Shown here one piece after another: positions 1-7,410 of a stretch of 64,000 bases of DNA. Made by a program: the position numbers and the translations under genes. Each line of letters starts with the position of its first letter. Within the stretch, counting starts at the first letter, position 1. The notes beneath the pieces were generated by a model. That model did no database searches and was not told the origin of the DNA. It worked only from the letters and a program-made list of their open reading frames with translations. Source of the DNA: Nocardioides sp. Root1257 (GTDB lineage: Bacteria > Actinomycetota > Actinomycetes > Propionibacteriales > Nocardioidaceae); the NCBI RefSeq assembly GCF_001425175.1, contig NZ_LMDV01000012.1:245800-309799 (forward strand), given 5' to 3'.

Positions 1-18
1 GAGGGTTGCGGTCAACAT
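1..18 (-). CDS. Start of an ABC-exporter permease (partial, FtsX/MacB-like)
   Basis: Three bases beyond the stop of the ATPase gene an ATG opens on the minus strand and reads MLTATL to the window edge. FtsX/MacB-type permeases often begin with a short basic or polar segment of this kind, and such permeases usually follow their ATPase directly. Only six codons are visible, so this rests on position rather than on sequence similarity. Confidence 0.4.
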
Positions 19-21
19 CGG

Positions 22-804
22 TCAGTCCCCCAGGTGCTTGAGCTGGTCGAGAACGGCATCGGCCGACGGCGCGAACATCTCGTCGACGACGTGGCCGTCG
101 GCGAGGAAGAGCACGCGATCGGCGTAGCAGGCCGCCGCCGGGTCGTGGGTGACCATGACGACGGTCTGGCCGAGGTCGTCGACGGCGGTGCGCAGGAAGC
201 GGAGCAGCTCGGTCCCGGACCGGGAGTCCAGCGCGCCCGTCGGCTCGTCGGCGAAGACGATCTCGGGGCGCGAGGCCAGGGCCCGGGCCGCGGCGACGCG
301 CTGCTGCTGGCCGCCGGACAGCTCCGAGGGACGGTGGCCGAGCCGGCCGGCGAGGCCGACCGTCTCGACGATCGAGGCCACCCAGTGCGGGTCCGGCTTG
401 CGTCCGGCGATCTTCATCGGCAGCACGATGTTCTCCGCGGCCGTCATCGTCGGCAGCAGGTTGAACGACTGGAAGATGAAGCCGATCCGGTCGCGGCGCA
501 GGGTGGTGAGCGCCTTGTCCCGGAGCGAGGTGATCTCGGTGTCGCCGAGGTGCACCGTCCCCGAGGTCGGCCGGTCGAGGCCCGCGAGGAGGTGGAGCAG
601 CGTCGACTTGCCGGAGCCGGACGGGCCCATGATCGCGGTGAAGCGACCTCGGTCCAGCTCGACACTGACGTCGTCGAGCGCGGCGACGGTCGCCTCGCCC
701 ACGCCGTACACCTTCGTGAGGTGCTCGGCGCGGGCGGCGATGCTGGCACCGACGGCCGCGCCGGGGTGGCCGGGGATGGTCGTGGCGGTGATGGTGGGGG
801 TCAT
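22..804 (-). CDS. ABC transporter ATP-binding protein, MacB/LolD/BceA-like
   Basis: This is the nucleotide-binding subunit of an ABC exporter of the kind that works with FtsX-like permeases in antimicrobial-peptide or lipoprotein export. Walker A (GPSGSGKST), the signature (LSGGQQQR) and Walker B with catalytic Glu (FADEPTGALDS) are intact, followed by a switch His (VMVTHD). The Q-loop region reads FIFQSFNLLPTMTAAEN, typical of this family. I start at the ATG at 804, not the upstream in-frame ATG at 861, because AAGGAG lies about 10 nt before it; this gives 260 aa. The partner permease begins at the left edge. A histidine kinase is divergent across 206 bp, which suggests that the two-component module at 1011-5361 controls this exporter. 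The substrate cannot be told from sequence. Confidence 0.9.
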   Translation of the reverse strand: MTPTITATTIPGHPGAAVGASIAARAEHLTKVYGVGEATVAALDDVSVELDRGRFTAIMGPSGSGKSTLLHLLAGLDRPTSGTVHLGDTEITSLRDKALTTLRRDRIGFIFQSFNLLPTMTAAENIVLPMKIAGRKPDPHWVASIVETVGLAGRLGHRPSELSGGQQQRVAAARALASRPEIVFADEPTGALDSRSGTELLRFLRTAVDDLGQTVVMVTHDPAAACYADRVLFLADGHVVDEMFAPSADAVLDQLKHLGD

Positions 805-1010
805 GGTGGTGGTTCTCCTTGTCGTGTCGCCCGCCGGTCGGAGGGCGTAGGACGAGCACACCGCTCCGAGGTGCCCCGACGGGATGGGGCTGGGCGCCGG
901 GCCGGGGGCGCTGACCGCGCGCTGCGGGGGGCTGTGCGTGCGGCTTTCCCCACCCCCGGAGTTCGGTTTCCTCCCTCCCCGGCGAGCGCGGACGCGCGCA
1001 CACTGCTGGC

Positions 1011-2312
1011 ATGAGCGCGATTCGCCCCGGTCAGAGGTGGCGCCGGCACACCCGGCGCGAGCTGCTCGCGGCCGCCCTGGTCGGCGCCGGGCTGACCGCC
1101 TTCGTCGTGCTCACCTACGTGGTGGTCGTCCTCGGCGGCGGTGTCCTCCTCGGGAGGACGTCCTCGCCGAGCCTCGCGCTGTCCGTCCTGGCGACCGCGG
1201 TCGTCGCGGTCGCCTTCGACCCCGTGCAGCGGCGACTGGAGCGCTGGACGACCCGGACCGTGCTCGGTGGCCGCGCCTCGCCGTACGACGTGGTGCGCAG
1301 GTTCACGACCACGCTGGCCGACCAGCACCCCGACAGCGAGCTGCCGGAGCGGCTGGCGCGCGTGCTGCGGGACGGGACGGGCGCCGAGTCCGCGCAGGTG
1401 TGGGTCGACATGGTGGACCGCGGCGTCCTCGCGGCCACCTGGCCGCCCGGCCACGTCGTCGGCCCGGGCGCCCACGCCCGCCGGATGCCGGTGCGGCACG
1501 GTGGCGACGACCTGGGGGCGCTCGTCGTCTTCCATCCGCCGGACGTCACCCTCACGACGGTCGAGGAGCGACTCTTCGCCGGGCTCGCCGACCAGGCCGC
1601 CCTGGTGCTGCGCGGAGCGCGACTGCGCGCCGAGCTCCAGGACCGGCTCGACCAGCTCTCGACCCGCGCCGAGGAGCTGCGGGTCTCCCGCGAGCGGCTG
1701 GTCGACGCCCACGACGCCGAGCGCCGGAGGCTGGAGCGCGACATCCACGACGGCGCCCAGCAGCACCTCGTCGCGCTCGCGGTCAACCTGCGCCTGGCGG
1801 GCACGCTCGCGACGAGGTCGCCGGAGCGTGCGGCGACCCTGCTCGCCGAGCAGGAGCAGGCCGCCGTGGATGCCCTGGAGACGCTGGTGCGGCTGGCCCG
1901 CGGCATCTTCCCGCCCGGGCTCGAGGAGGGCGGGGTCGCCGGGGCGCTCCGGGCCGCACTCGGCGCCGACCCCGCGGTCGAGCTGGTCGCGACCGGCGTC
2001 CGCCGCTACCCGTCGCCGGTCGAGGCGACGGCGTACTTCTGCTGCCTCGAGGCCGTGCAGAACGTGGTCAAGCACGCGGCGGCCTCGACCACCCGGGTCG
2101 AGCTGATCGGGACGCCGGAGGTGCTCGAGCTCAGCGTCGTCGACGACGGACGCGGGTTCGACTCCGCGGCCGTGAGCGGGTCGGGCCTGACCAACATGCG
2201 CGAGCGGGTGGAGTCCGTGGGCGGCCGGCTCGTGGTGGTCTCCGCACCCGGGCGCGGCACGCGCGTGCACGTCCTGCTGCCGGCGACCCTGCCCAGCCGG
2301 TCGGCGGTGTGA
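1011..2312 (+). CDS. Sensor histidine kinase, NarL/DesK-type (HisKA_3)
   Basis: A 433-aa membrane histidine kinase. Two hydrophobic helices occupy about residues 18-70, a GAF-like segment about 95-200, and a HisKA_3 dimerisation helix follows with phospho-acceptor His246 in the motif RRLERDIHDGAQQHLV. The HATPase_c domain has an N-box (EAVQNVVKHAA), a G1 box (DDGRGFD) and a G2 box (GSGLTNMRERVESVGG). It is therefore catalytically complete. It shares its architecture from the last two membrane helices onward with the larger kinase-like protein that follows 1 nt later, but lacks that protein's long multi-helix sensor. Its likely partner is the LuxR-type regulator at 4684-5361. The start ATG has no Shine-Dalgarno sequence; CACACT sits 6 nt upstream, a near match to the leaderless pattern seen elsewhere in the window. 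Confidence 0.92.
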   Translation: MSAIRPGQRWRRHTRRELLAAALVGAGLTAFVVLTYVVVVLGGGVLLGRTSSPSLALSVLATAVVAVAFDPVQRRLERWTTRTVLGGRASPYDVVRRFTTTLADQHPDSELPERLARVLRDGTGAESAQVWVDMVDRGVLAATWPPGHVVGPGAHARRMPVRHGGDDLGALVVFHPPDVTLTTVEERLFAGLADQAALVLRGARLRAELQDRLDQLSTRAEELRVSRERLVDAHDAERRRLERDIHDGAQQHLVALAVNLRLAGTLATRSPERAATLLAEQEQAAVDALETLVRLARGIFPPGLEEGGVAGALRAALGADPAVELVATGVRRYPSPVEATAYFCCLEAVQNVVKHAAASTTRVELIGTPEVLELSVVDDGRGFDSAAVSGSGLTNMRERVESVGGRLVVVSAPGRGTRVHVLLPATLPSRSAV

Positions 2313-2313
2313 C

Positions 2314-4329
2314 GTGGACGCCGCCCGCGTCACCCGCGCCCTCGCGTGGACCACGGTCGTGCTGGCGGTGGCCGACGTGGTCGTGGCGGCCCAGGCCGTC
2401 CCGCTCACCTCCGAGACCGCGATCGCCGTGCACGGGTTCCCCTTCGTCGAGCTCGCGGTGGTCGGCTCCGCCGTGCTGGGCGCGCTGATCGTCGCCCGCT
2501 ACCCGCGCCACCTGATCGGGTGGCTGCTGACCATCGTGGGGGTGACGGGTGCGGTCTCGCTCGTGACCGAGGCGTACGCCTTCTGGGTCCAGGAGAACGA
2601 CGGGCCGGGCCCGGCCGCACTCGGCGACATCGCCGCCTGGCTCTCGACCCTCACCGGCGGCCAGGTGTCGATCGCCGGCCTGGCCCTGATGTTCCTGCTC
2701 GCGCCGGACGGCCACCTGCTCTCGCGCCGCTGGAGGTACGCCGCCTGGGTCATCGTCGTCGGCGCGGCGCTGTGCCTCCTCGCCGTCCTCACCATGTCGC
2801 CGATCGGCTACCACCTGCTCACCGACGAGGCGCAGATGGGGCCGACGCGTCGCCTCGCGCTCTCCGTCGGCTTCCTGGCGATCATCGCCGGGCTCATCGC
2901 GTCCGTCGCCTCGATGCTGGTGCGGTGGCGCCGCAGCAGCGGCGACCAGCGCCGCGCGCTCCGGCTGATCGCGCTCGCCGCCGCGTTCCCGGCCATCGGC
3001 GTGGTCTGCCTGCTGGTGGTGCAGAGCCTCAACGGCGATCGCCAGACCTGGGCCGCGGCGCTGCCGCTCTTCGTGTCGTACTTCCTGATGCCGGTCCTGT
3101 TCGCGGTCGCCGCCCTGCGGCACCGGCTCTACGAGCTCGACGTCATCATCAACCGCACCGCCGTGGTGGTCGCGGGCGTGGTGTTCGCGGCGGTCGGCTA
3201 CACGGCGGTGGTCGTCACGCTCGGCCGGGTGGTGGAGGGCACCGGACGCGGCTTCTGGCTGTCGCTGGTCGGCACGGCGGTCGTCGCGCTCGCCTTCCAG
3301 CCGCTGCGCCGCGGCGTGGTCCGGCTGGCGAACCGGCTCGCCTACGGGCAGCGGGCGCAGCCGTACGAGGCCCTCGCCGACTTCAGCCGGCGGCTGGCCG
3401 CGGCACCACCACCGGGCGCCCTGATGCCGGCCGTCGCCGAGACAGCGGGCCGGGCGGTGTCGGCGCCCGGCGCGGTCGCCTGGCTCGACGTACCGGGCGG
3501 GGAGCCGCTGACCGGCACGTGGGGCGACGGCACCGCGGGGTGGGGCCACACGATCCCGGTGCGCCTCGACGGCCGCGTCCTCGGGACCATCGGCGTCGCG
3601 CTCCCCCGCGGCCGGGACCTCGGCGACGCCGACCGGCGGCTGCTGGAGGCCGTCGCCCAGCAGGCCGCGGTCGCGTTCGGCAACACCGTGCTCGCCGGAC
3701 AGCTCGCGGCCCACGTCGACGAGCTCGAGCACACCACCCACCGGCTCACCCGGTCGCGGCTCCGGCTGGTCGAGGCGGACGACGCGGCGCGCCGGAGCCT
3801 GGAGGCGACCATCGGCCGGGAGGTGCTCCCCCTCATCGCAGACCTGCCGACCCGGATCGCGGCGGTGCGCACCGACGTCGCGACCGGGGGCGCCGCGACG
3901 GGCATCGACGGGCTGGTCACCGACACCAACCGGGCGCTCGAGGGGCTGCGTGAGCTGAGCCGCGGCGTCTTCCCCTCCCAGCTGGCCCGGGCTGGTCTGG
4001 AGCCGGCCCTGCGGACGACGCTGGCGCGGACCGACCGCGCGCCGGCGCTGAGCGTCGACGGCGTGGCCGGGCTCCGGTTCTCGCCGCGGGTCGAGGCGGC
4101 GCTGTACTTCTGCTGCGCGGAGGCGGCGCGGCGGGGCGGCAGCGCGCTGCAGCTCGGTCTCGACGGCGACGAGGTGCGGCTCCGGGTCGAGGGCCTGGAC
4201 ACCGGCGGGCTCGACCTCGAGGCGATCGCCGACCGGGTGGGTGCGGCCGGTGGGACAGCGACGGCGGAGGACGGTGTCCTCCTCGTGTCGGTCCCGGCGT
4301 CACCCGCGGGCGTCGCTCCACGCGGCTGA
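2314..4329 (+). CDS. Kinase-like membrane sensor lacking the H-box (pseudo-histidine kinase)
   Basis: A 671-aa protein that starts at GTG, 1 nt after the upstream kinase stop. The N-terminal half has roughly ten hydrophobic helices (to about residue 340). A GAF-like segment follows at about 350-465, then a stretch collinear with the H-box of the neighbouring kinase. Where the neighbour has RRLERDIHDGAQQH, this protein has RRSLEATIGREVLPLI, so the phospho-acceptor His is gone. The ATPase region is also degraded: EAALYFCCAEAARRGG replaces the N-box Asn, and no DDGxG or GxGL box is present. Alignable landmarks such as GVFPSQL versus GIFPPGL and YFCC in both proteins show they are paralogues. I infer a non-catalytic sensor or scaffold that may pair with the active kinase. 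Its 3' end overlaps the convergent receiver gene by 30 bp. Confidence 0.85.
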   Translation: MDAARVTRALAWTTVVLAVADVVVAAQAVPLTSETAIAVHGFPFVELAVVGSAVLGALIVARYPRHLIGWLLTIVGVTGAVSLVTEAYAFWVQENDGPGPAALGDIAAWLSTLTGGQVSIAGLALMFLLAPDGHLLSRRWRYAAWVIVVGAALCLLAVLTMSPIGYHLLTDEAQMGPTRRLALSVGFLAIIAGLIASVASMLVRWRRSSGDQRRALRLIALAAAFPAIGVVCLLVVQSLNGDRQTWAAALPLFVSYFLMPVLFAVAALRHRLYELDVIINRTAVVVAGVVFAAVGYTAVVVTLGRVVEGTGRGFWLSLVGTAVVALAFQPLRRGVVRLANRLAYGQRAQPYEALADFSRRLAAAPPPGALMPAVAETAGRAVSAPGAVAWLDVPGGEPLTGTWGDGTAGWGHTIPVRLDGRVLGTIGVALPRGRDLGDADRRLLEAVAQQAAVAFGNTVLAGQLAAHVDELEHTTHRLTRSRLRLVEADDAARRSLEATIGREVLPLIADLPTRIAAVRTDVATGGAATGIDGLVTDTNRALEGLRELSRGVFPSQLARAGLEPALRTTLARTDRAPALSVDGVAGLRFSPRVEAALYFCCAEAARRGGSALQLGLDGDEVRLRVEGLDTGGLDLEAIADRVGAAGGTATAEDGVLLVSVPASPAGVAPRG

Positions 4330-4665
4330 GAGCCGGTCCGGCCCGAGGTCGGCCTTCGCGATGTACGCCGCAGCGCCGCTGCCCGCCAGGTCCACCTGGT
4401 CGGCGTCGTAGGTCGAGAGCAGCACCACCACGGGTCCGTCCGGGTCGGCGGTCAGGCGCTGCGCGGCCTCGATGCCGTCCATCCCCGGCAGGTTGACGTC
4501 CATCAGCACGAGGTCGGGCCGCTGCTCCGTCACGGCGACCAGCGACTCCTCGCCGGTGGTGGCCGTCCCGACGACGGCGAAGCCGTCGGTCGCCGCGACG
4601 ACCGAGGCCATCGCCCGCCGGTAGGGCTCCTGGTCGTCGACGATCAGCACCCGGACGTCGGCCAC
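4300..4665 (-). CDS. Stand-alone response-regulator receiver domain
   Basis: A 121-aa protein consisting of a single REC domain: acidic pair Asp10-Asp11, phospho-acceptor Asp56 in LMDVNLPG, a Ser/Thr in the LLST segment and the conserved Lys in YIAKADL. There is no output domain, so it cannot bind DNA by itself. The start is GTG with GGAGGAG about 8 nt upstream. It lies 18 nt downstream of the LuxR-type regulator and is presumably co-transcribed with it. A plausible job is a phosphate sink or a partner for the degenerate kinase encoded opposite. The last 30 bp overlap that kinase-like gene on the other strand. Confidence 0.88.
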   Translation of the reverse strand: MADVRVLIVDDQEPYRRAMASVVAATDGFAVVGTATTGEESLVAVTEQRPDLVLMDVNLPGMDGIEAAQRLTADPDGPVVVLLSTYDADQVDLAGSGAAAYIAKADLGPDRLSAAWSDARG

Positions 4666-4683
4666 GGCGTCAGCTCCTCCCCC

Positions 4684-5361
4684 TCATCGCGACGAGCCGC
4701 CGGTGGCCTCGAGGTAGGCGAGGACGGCCATCACGCGGCGGTTGGTGTCGGACTCGCTGACGAGCCCGAGCTTCTGGAAGACCGATCCGACGTGCTTCTC
4801 GACGGCCCGCTCGCTCATGTAGAGCGCCTTCGCCGTGGCGGCGTTGCTCCGGCCGGTGGCTAGCTCGCGGAGCACCTCCAGCTCGCGCTCGGTCAGGCCA
4901 CGCAGGGCGGAGCCGCCGTCCTGGTTCTTGCGCAGCAGCAGGCCCTCGACGACCTTCGGGTCGAGCGCAGAGCCACCCCGCGCCACGTCGTGCAGTGCCC
5001 GCACCAGCTCGTCCACCTCGGAGACGCGCTCCTTGAGCAGGTAGCCGAGCCCTTCCACCCCCTCCGACAGCAGCTCGAGCGCGTAGTCCTCCTCGACGTA
5101 CTGCGAGAGCACCACCACGCCCGTGCCCGGGTAGCTGGCCCGGATCCGCTTCGCCGCGTCGATGCCCTCGGTCGTGAACGTCGGCGGCATCCGGATGTCG
5201 GTCAGCACGGCGTCCGGCCGGTGCGTGGCCACGGCGCGCATCAGCGAGTCGGGGTCGGACGCCGTCTCGACCAGGTCGACCTCGGCGGCCTCGGCCAGCA
5301 GCCCGGCGACACCCTCGCGCACCAGGTAGTTGTCGTCTGCGAAGACGACGCGCACGGTCAT
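4684..5361 (-). CDS. Response regulator, NarL/LuxR family
   Basis: A 225-aa transcription factor. The REC domain has Asp9-Asp10 and phospho-acceptor Asp55 (AVLTDIRMPP). The C-terminal LuxR helix-turn-helix begins LTERELEVLRELATG and contains the recognition region MSERAVEKHVGSVFQKLGL. It is the natural partner of the complete kinase at 1011-2312 because NarL-type regulators pair with HisKA_3 kinases. It probably regulates the ABC exporter at the left edge. The ATG start is preceded by TACAGT with 6 nt between and no Shine-Dalgarno sequence, consistent with a leaderless mRNA. Confidence 0.93.
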   Translation of the reverse strand: MTVRVVFADDNYLVREGVAGLLAEAAEVDLVETASDPDSLMRAVATHRPDAVLTDIRMPPTFTTEGIDAAKRIRASYPGTGVVVLSQYVEEDYALELLSEGVEGLGYLLKERVSEVDELVRALHDVARGGSALDPKVVEGLLLRKNQDGGSALRGLTERELEVLRELATGRSNAATAKALYMSERAVEKHVGSVFQKLGLVSESDTNRRVMAVLAYLEATGGSSR

Positions 5362-5367
5362 GGGCTC

Positions 5368-5398
5368 ACTGTAGGGCTGCGCACGGCCCCGCTAGCCT
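5368..5398. promoter_or_regulatory. Divergent leaderless promoter pair
   Basis: Only 43 bp separate the divergent starts at 5361 and 5405. On the minus strand TACAGT (5368-5373) sits 6 nt before the regulator ATG. On the plus strand TAGCCT (5393-5398) sits 6 nt before the PH-protein ATG. Neither start has a Shine-Dalgarno sequence. Both hexamers fit the TANNNT -10 form with transcription beginning at the start codon. This is read by eye and not tested. Confidence 0.55.
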
Positions 5399-5404
5399 CA
5401 CAGC

Positions 5405-5884
5405 ATGCAGCTGCGTGAGCCCAGCGAGCGGGTGAGTCCGCGGGCGCGGCTGATGTGGGGGACGGCGGCGGCGCTCGAGGGCGCGATGCTGGTCGCGCTG
5501 CTCGTCGTGGTCGGACCGGTCACCGACTGGCTGCCCATCCACGTCTGGGCGGTCGTCCTGGTCGGCCTCGTGGCCGCGGCGTACGCCGTCGGGATGCCGG
5601 TGTGGCGTTACCGCGTGCACCGCTGGGAGGTCACCGACACGGCCGTCTACACCCAGACCGGCTGGTGGGTGCGGGAGCGCCGGATCGCGCCGATGTCGCG
5701 GATCCAGACGGTCGACCACGCCGAGGGCTTCCTCGCGCAGGTCTTCGGGCTGGCCACCGTGACCGTCACGACCGCGTCGGCCGCCGGCGCGCTCGAGATC
5801 GTGGGGCTCGAGCGGCAGCGGGCCCTGGCCCTCGTCGCCCAGCTGACGATCCAGGCCGACACCGTCCCCGGCGACGCGACGTGA
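5405..5884 (+). CDS. Membrane protein with bacterial PH domain, YdbS-like
   Basis: A 159-aa protein with two hydrophobic helices (about residues 18-65) followed by one bPH_2-type domain containing the family-typical stretch RIAPMSRIQTVDHAEGFLAQVFGLATVTV. YdbS and YdbT proteins form pairs, and the next gene is the YdbT partner. The stop overlaps the partner's start (GTGA), so translation is coupled. In Bacillus this pair has been linked to resistance to some antimicrobial peptides; the role here is inferred from family and position beside an exporter module. The ATG at 5405 was chosen because of the TAGCCT hexamer 6 nt upstream. Confidence 0.85.
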   Translation: MQLREPSERVSPRARLMWGTAAALEGAMLVALLVVVGPVTDWLPIHVWAVVLVGLVAAAYAVGMPVWRYRVHRWEVTDTAVYTQTGWWVRERRIAPMSRIQTVDHAEGFLAQVFGLATVTVTTASAAGALEIVGLERQRALALVAQLTIQADTVPGDAT

Positions 5885-7401
5885 CACCCGAGGAGGACTG
5901 GCAGCGGCTCGACCCACGCATGCTGCTGGTCTACCCGTTCCGCGAGCTGGTCCGGTTCCTGCCGGTGCTGCTCGGCATCTTCGTCGCCGGCACCGCGTCG
6001 GGCCGCACCGACTGGTGGCACGGGCTCGGCATCGCGATCCCGATGGCACTCGGCGTGCTGCGCTACTTCACGACGTACTTCCGGATCACCGAGACCCGGG
6101 TCGAGCTGCGGCGCGGGCTGGTCAACCGGCACCGCCTGTCGACGCCGTTGGACCGGGTGCGGACCGTCGACGTCTCCGCCTCCCTCACCCACCGGGTGCT
6201 CGGCCTGACGACGGTCCGGATCGGCACGGGTACGGCGTCCAAGGACGACGAGGACCACCTCGACCTCGACGGGCTGCCCGCCGCCCGGGCCCGGGCGCTC
6301 CGCGGCGAGCTGCTGCACCTGGGCGCCACCGGCCCGACGGAGGCGGCGACCGACGACCGCGTCGTGGTCCGGCTCGACCCCACGTGGGTGCGGTTCGCGC
6401 CGCTGACGACCACCGGGCTGGTGCTGGCCGGAGCGGCGCTGGGCGTGCTGGCGCAGACGATCAACACCTTCGGCGGCTTCAACCGGGTCGACCCCGACGA
6501 CCTCGCCGACAGCACCGCCGGCTGGTCGGTCGCGCTGGCGGTGCCGATCGGGCTGGTGCTCCTGCTCGTCGCGGTCTCGGCGCTCGCGATCGGCGGGTAC
6601 GTCGTGACCAACTGGGGCTTCACCCTCACGCACACCGGACCCGCCGGGCGCGGGGCGTGGCACCTGCGTCGCGGCCTGCTGACGACCCGGGAGACCACCC
6701 TCGACGACGAGCGGGTCAGCGGCGTCACCGTCGCCGCGCCGCTCGGCCTGCGCCTGGCCCGCGGGGCTCGCGTCTCGGCGATCGTCACCGGTCTCGGCGG
6801 CGACTCCGCCGGCAGCTCGCTGCTGGCGCCCCCTGCGCCCCGCGGTGTCGTCGACGGGGTGGCGGGCGAGGTGCTCGGCCACCCCGAGCCGGTGGTCGCC
6901 GCTCTGGTCGGCCACGGGCCGCGCGCCCGTCGCCGCCGCTACACCCGGGCGCTGGTGCCGACGGCCGTCGTCGTGGTCGCGGCGGTGCTGCTCGTCGGCG
7001 TCGAGGAGTGGTCGACGTGGTGGCTCGCCGTCGCCCTCGCGCTCCCCGTCGCGGCTCTCGTGGCGCGCGACCGGGCCGCCTCGCTGGGACACGCGCTGCT
7101 CGCCGGGCACGTCGTGGCCCGCTCCGGCAGCCTGGACCGCCGCCGCGACGCCCTGGCGGTCCGCGGCGTGATCGGCTGGAACCTGCGCTCGAGCTGGTTC
7201 CAGCGCCGGGCCGGCCTCACCACCCTGGTCGCGACGACCGCCGGCGGACGGCAGGCGGTGACCGTGCTCGACGTACCGGAGGAGGCGGCGCTGGGCCTCG
7301 CCCACGCGGCCCTGCCGGACCTCGTCGGCCAGTTCCTCGTCGACCAGTTCCTCGTCTCGCCGGAGACGAGTGCCACAGCGCGCGATCGGCCGGACTCATA
7401 G
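5881..7401 (+). CDS. Membrane protein with repeated bacterial PH domains, YdbT-like
   Basis: A 506-aa protein beginning at GTG within the stop codon of the YdbS-like gene; long in-frame upstream sequence is just read-through of another frame. It contains hydrophobic pairs near residues 20-65, 175-240 and 355-400, each followed by a bPH_2-like unit. The motif RLSTPLDRVRTVDVSASLTH in the first unit matches that seen in the partner. The length fits the usual three-repeat YdbT organisation. It is probably an inner-membrane complex with the upstream protein. No enzymatic motif is visible. Confidence 0.85.
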   Translation: MTPEEDWQRLDPRMLLVYPFRELVRFLPVLLGIFVAGTASGRTDWWHGLGIAIPMALGVLRYFTTYFRITETRVELRRGLVNRHRLSTPLDRVRTVDVSASLTHRVLGLTTVRIGTGTASKDDEDHLDLDGLPAARARALRGELLHLGATGPTEAATDDRVVVRLDPTWVRFAPLTTTGLVLAGAALGVLAQTINTFGGFNRVDPDDLADSTAGWSVALAVPIGLVLLLVAVSALAIGGYVVTNWGFTLTHTGPAGRGAWHLRRGLLTTRETTLDDERVSGVTVAAPLGLRLARGARVSAIVTGLGGDSAGSSLLAPPAPRGVVDGVAGEVLGHPEPVVAALVGHGPRARRRRYTRALVPTAVVVVAAVLLVGVEEWSTWWLAVALALPVAALVARDRAASLGHALLAGHVVARSGSLDRRRDALAVRGVIGWNLRSSWFQRRAGLTTLVATTAGGRQAVTVLDVPEEAALGLAHAALPDLVGQFLVDQFLVSPETSATARDRPDS

Positions 7402-7410
7402 GGTGACCGC

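Noticed and set aside
884..2488. Long open frames antisense to or out of frame with real genes, such as this one over the histidine kinase
   Set aside because: High GC content removes stop codons from other frames. The translations are Arg/Pro/Gly-rich with no motifs, whereas the chosen frames carry catalytic boxes and proper starts.
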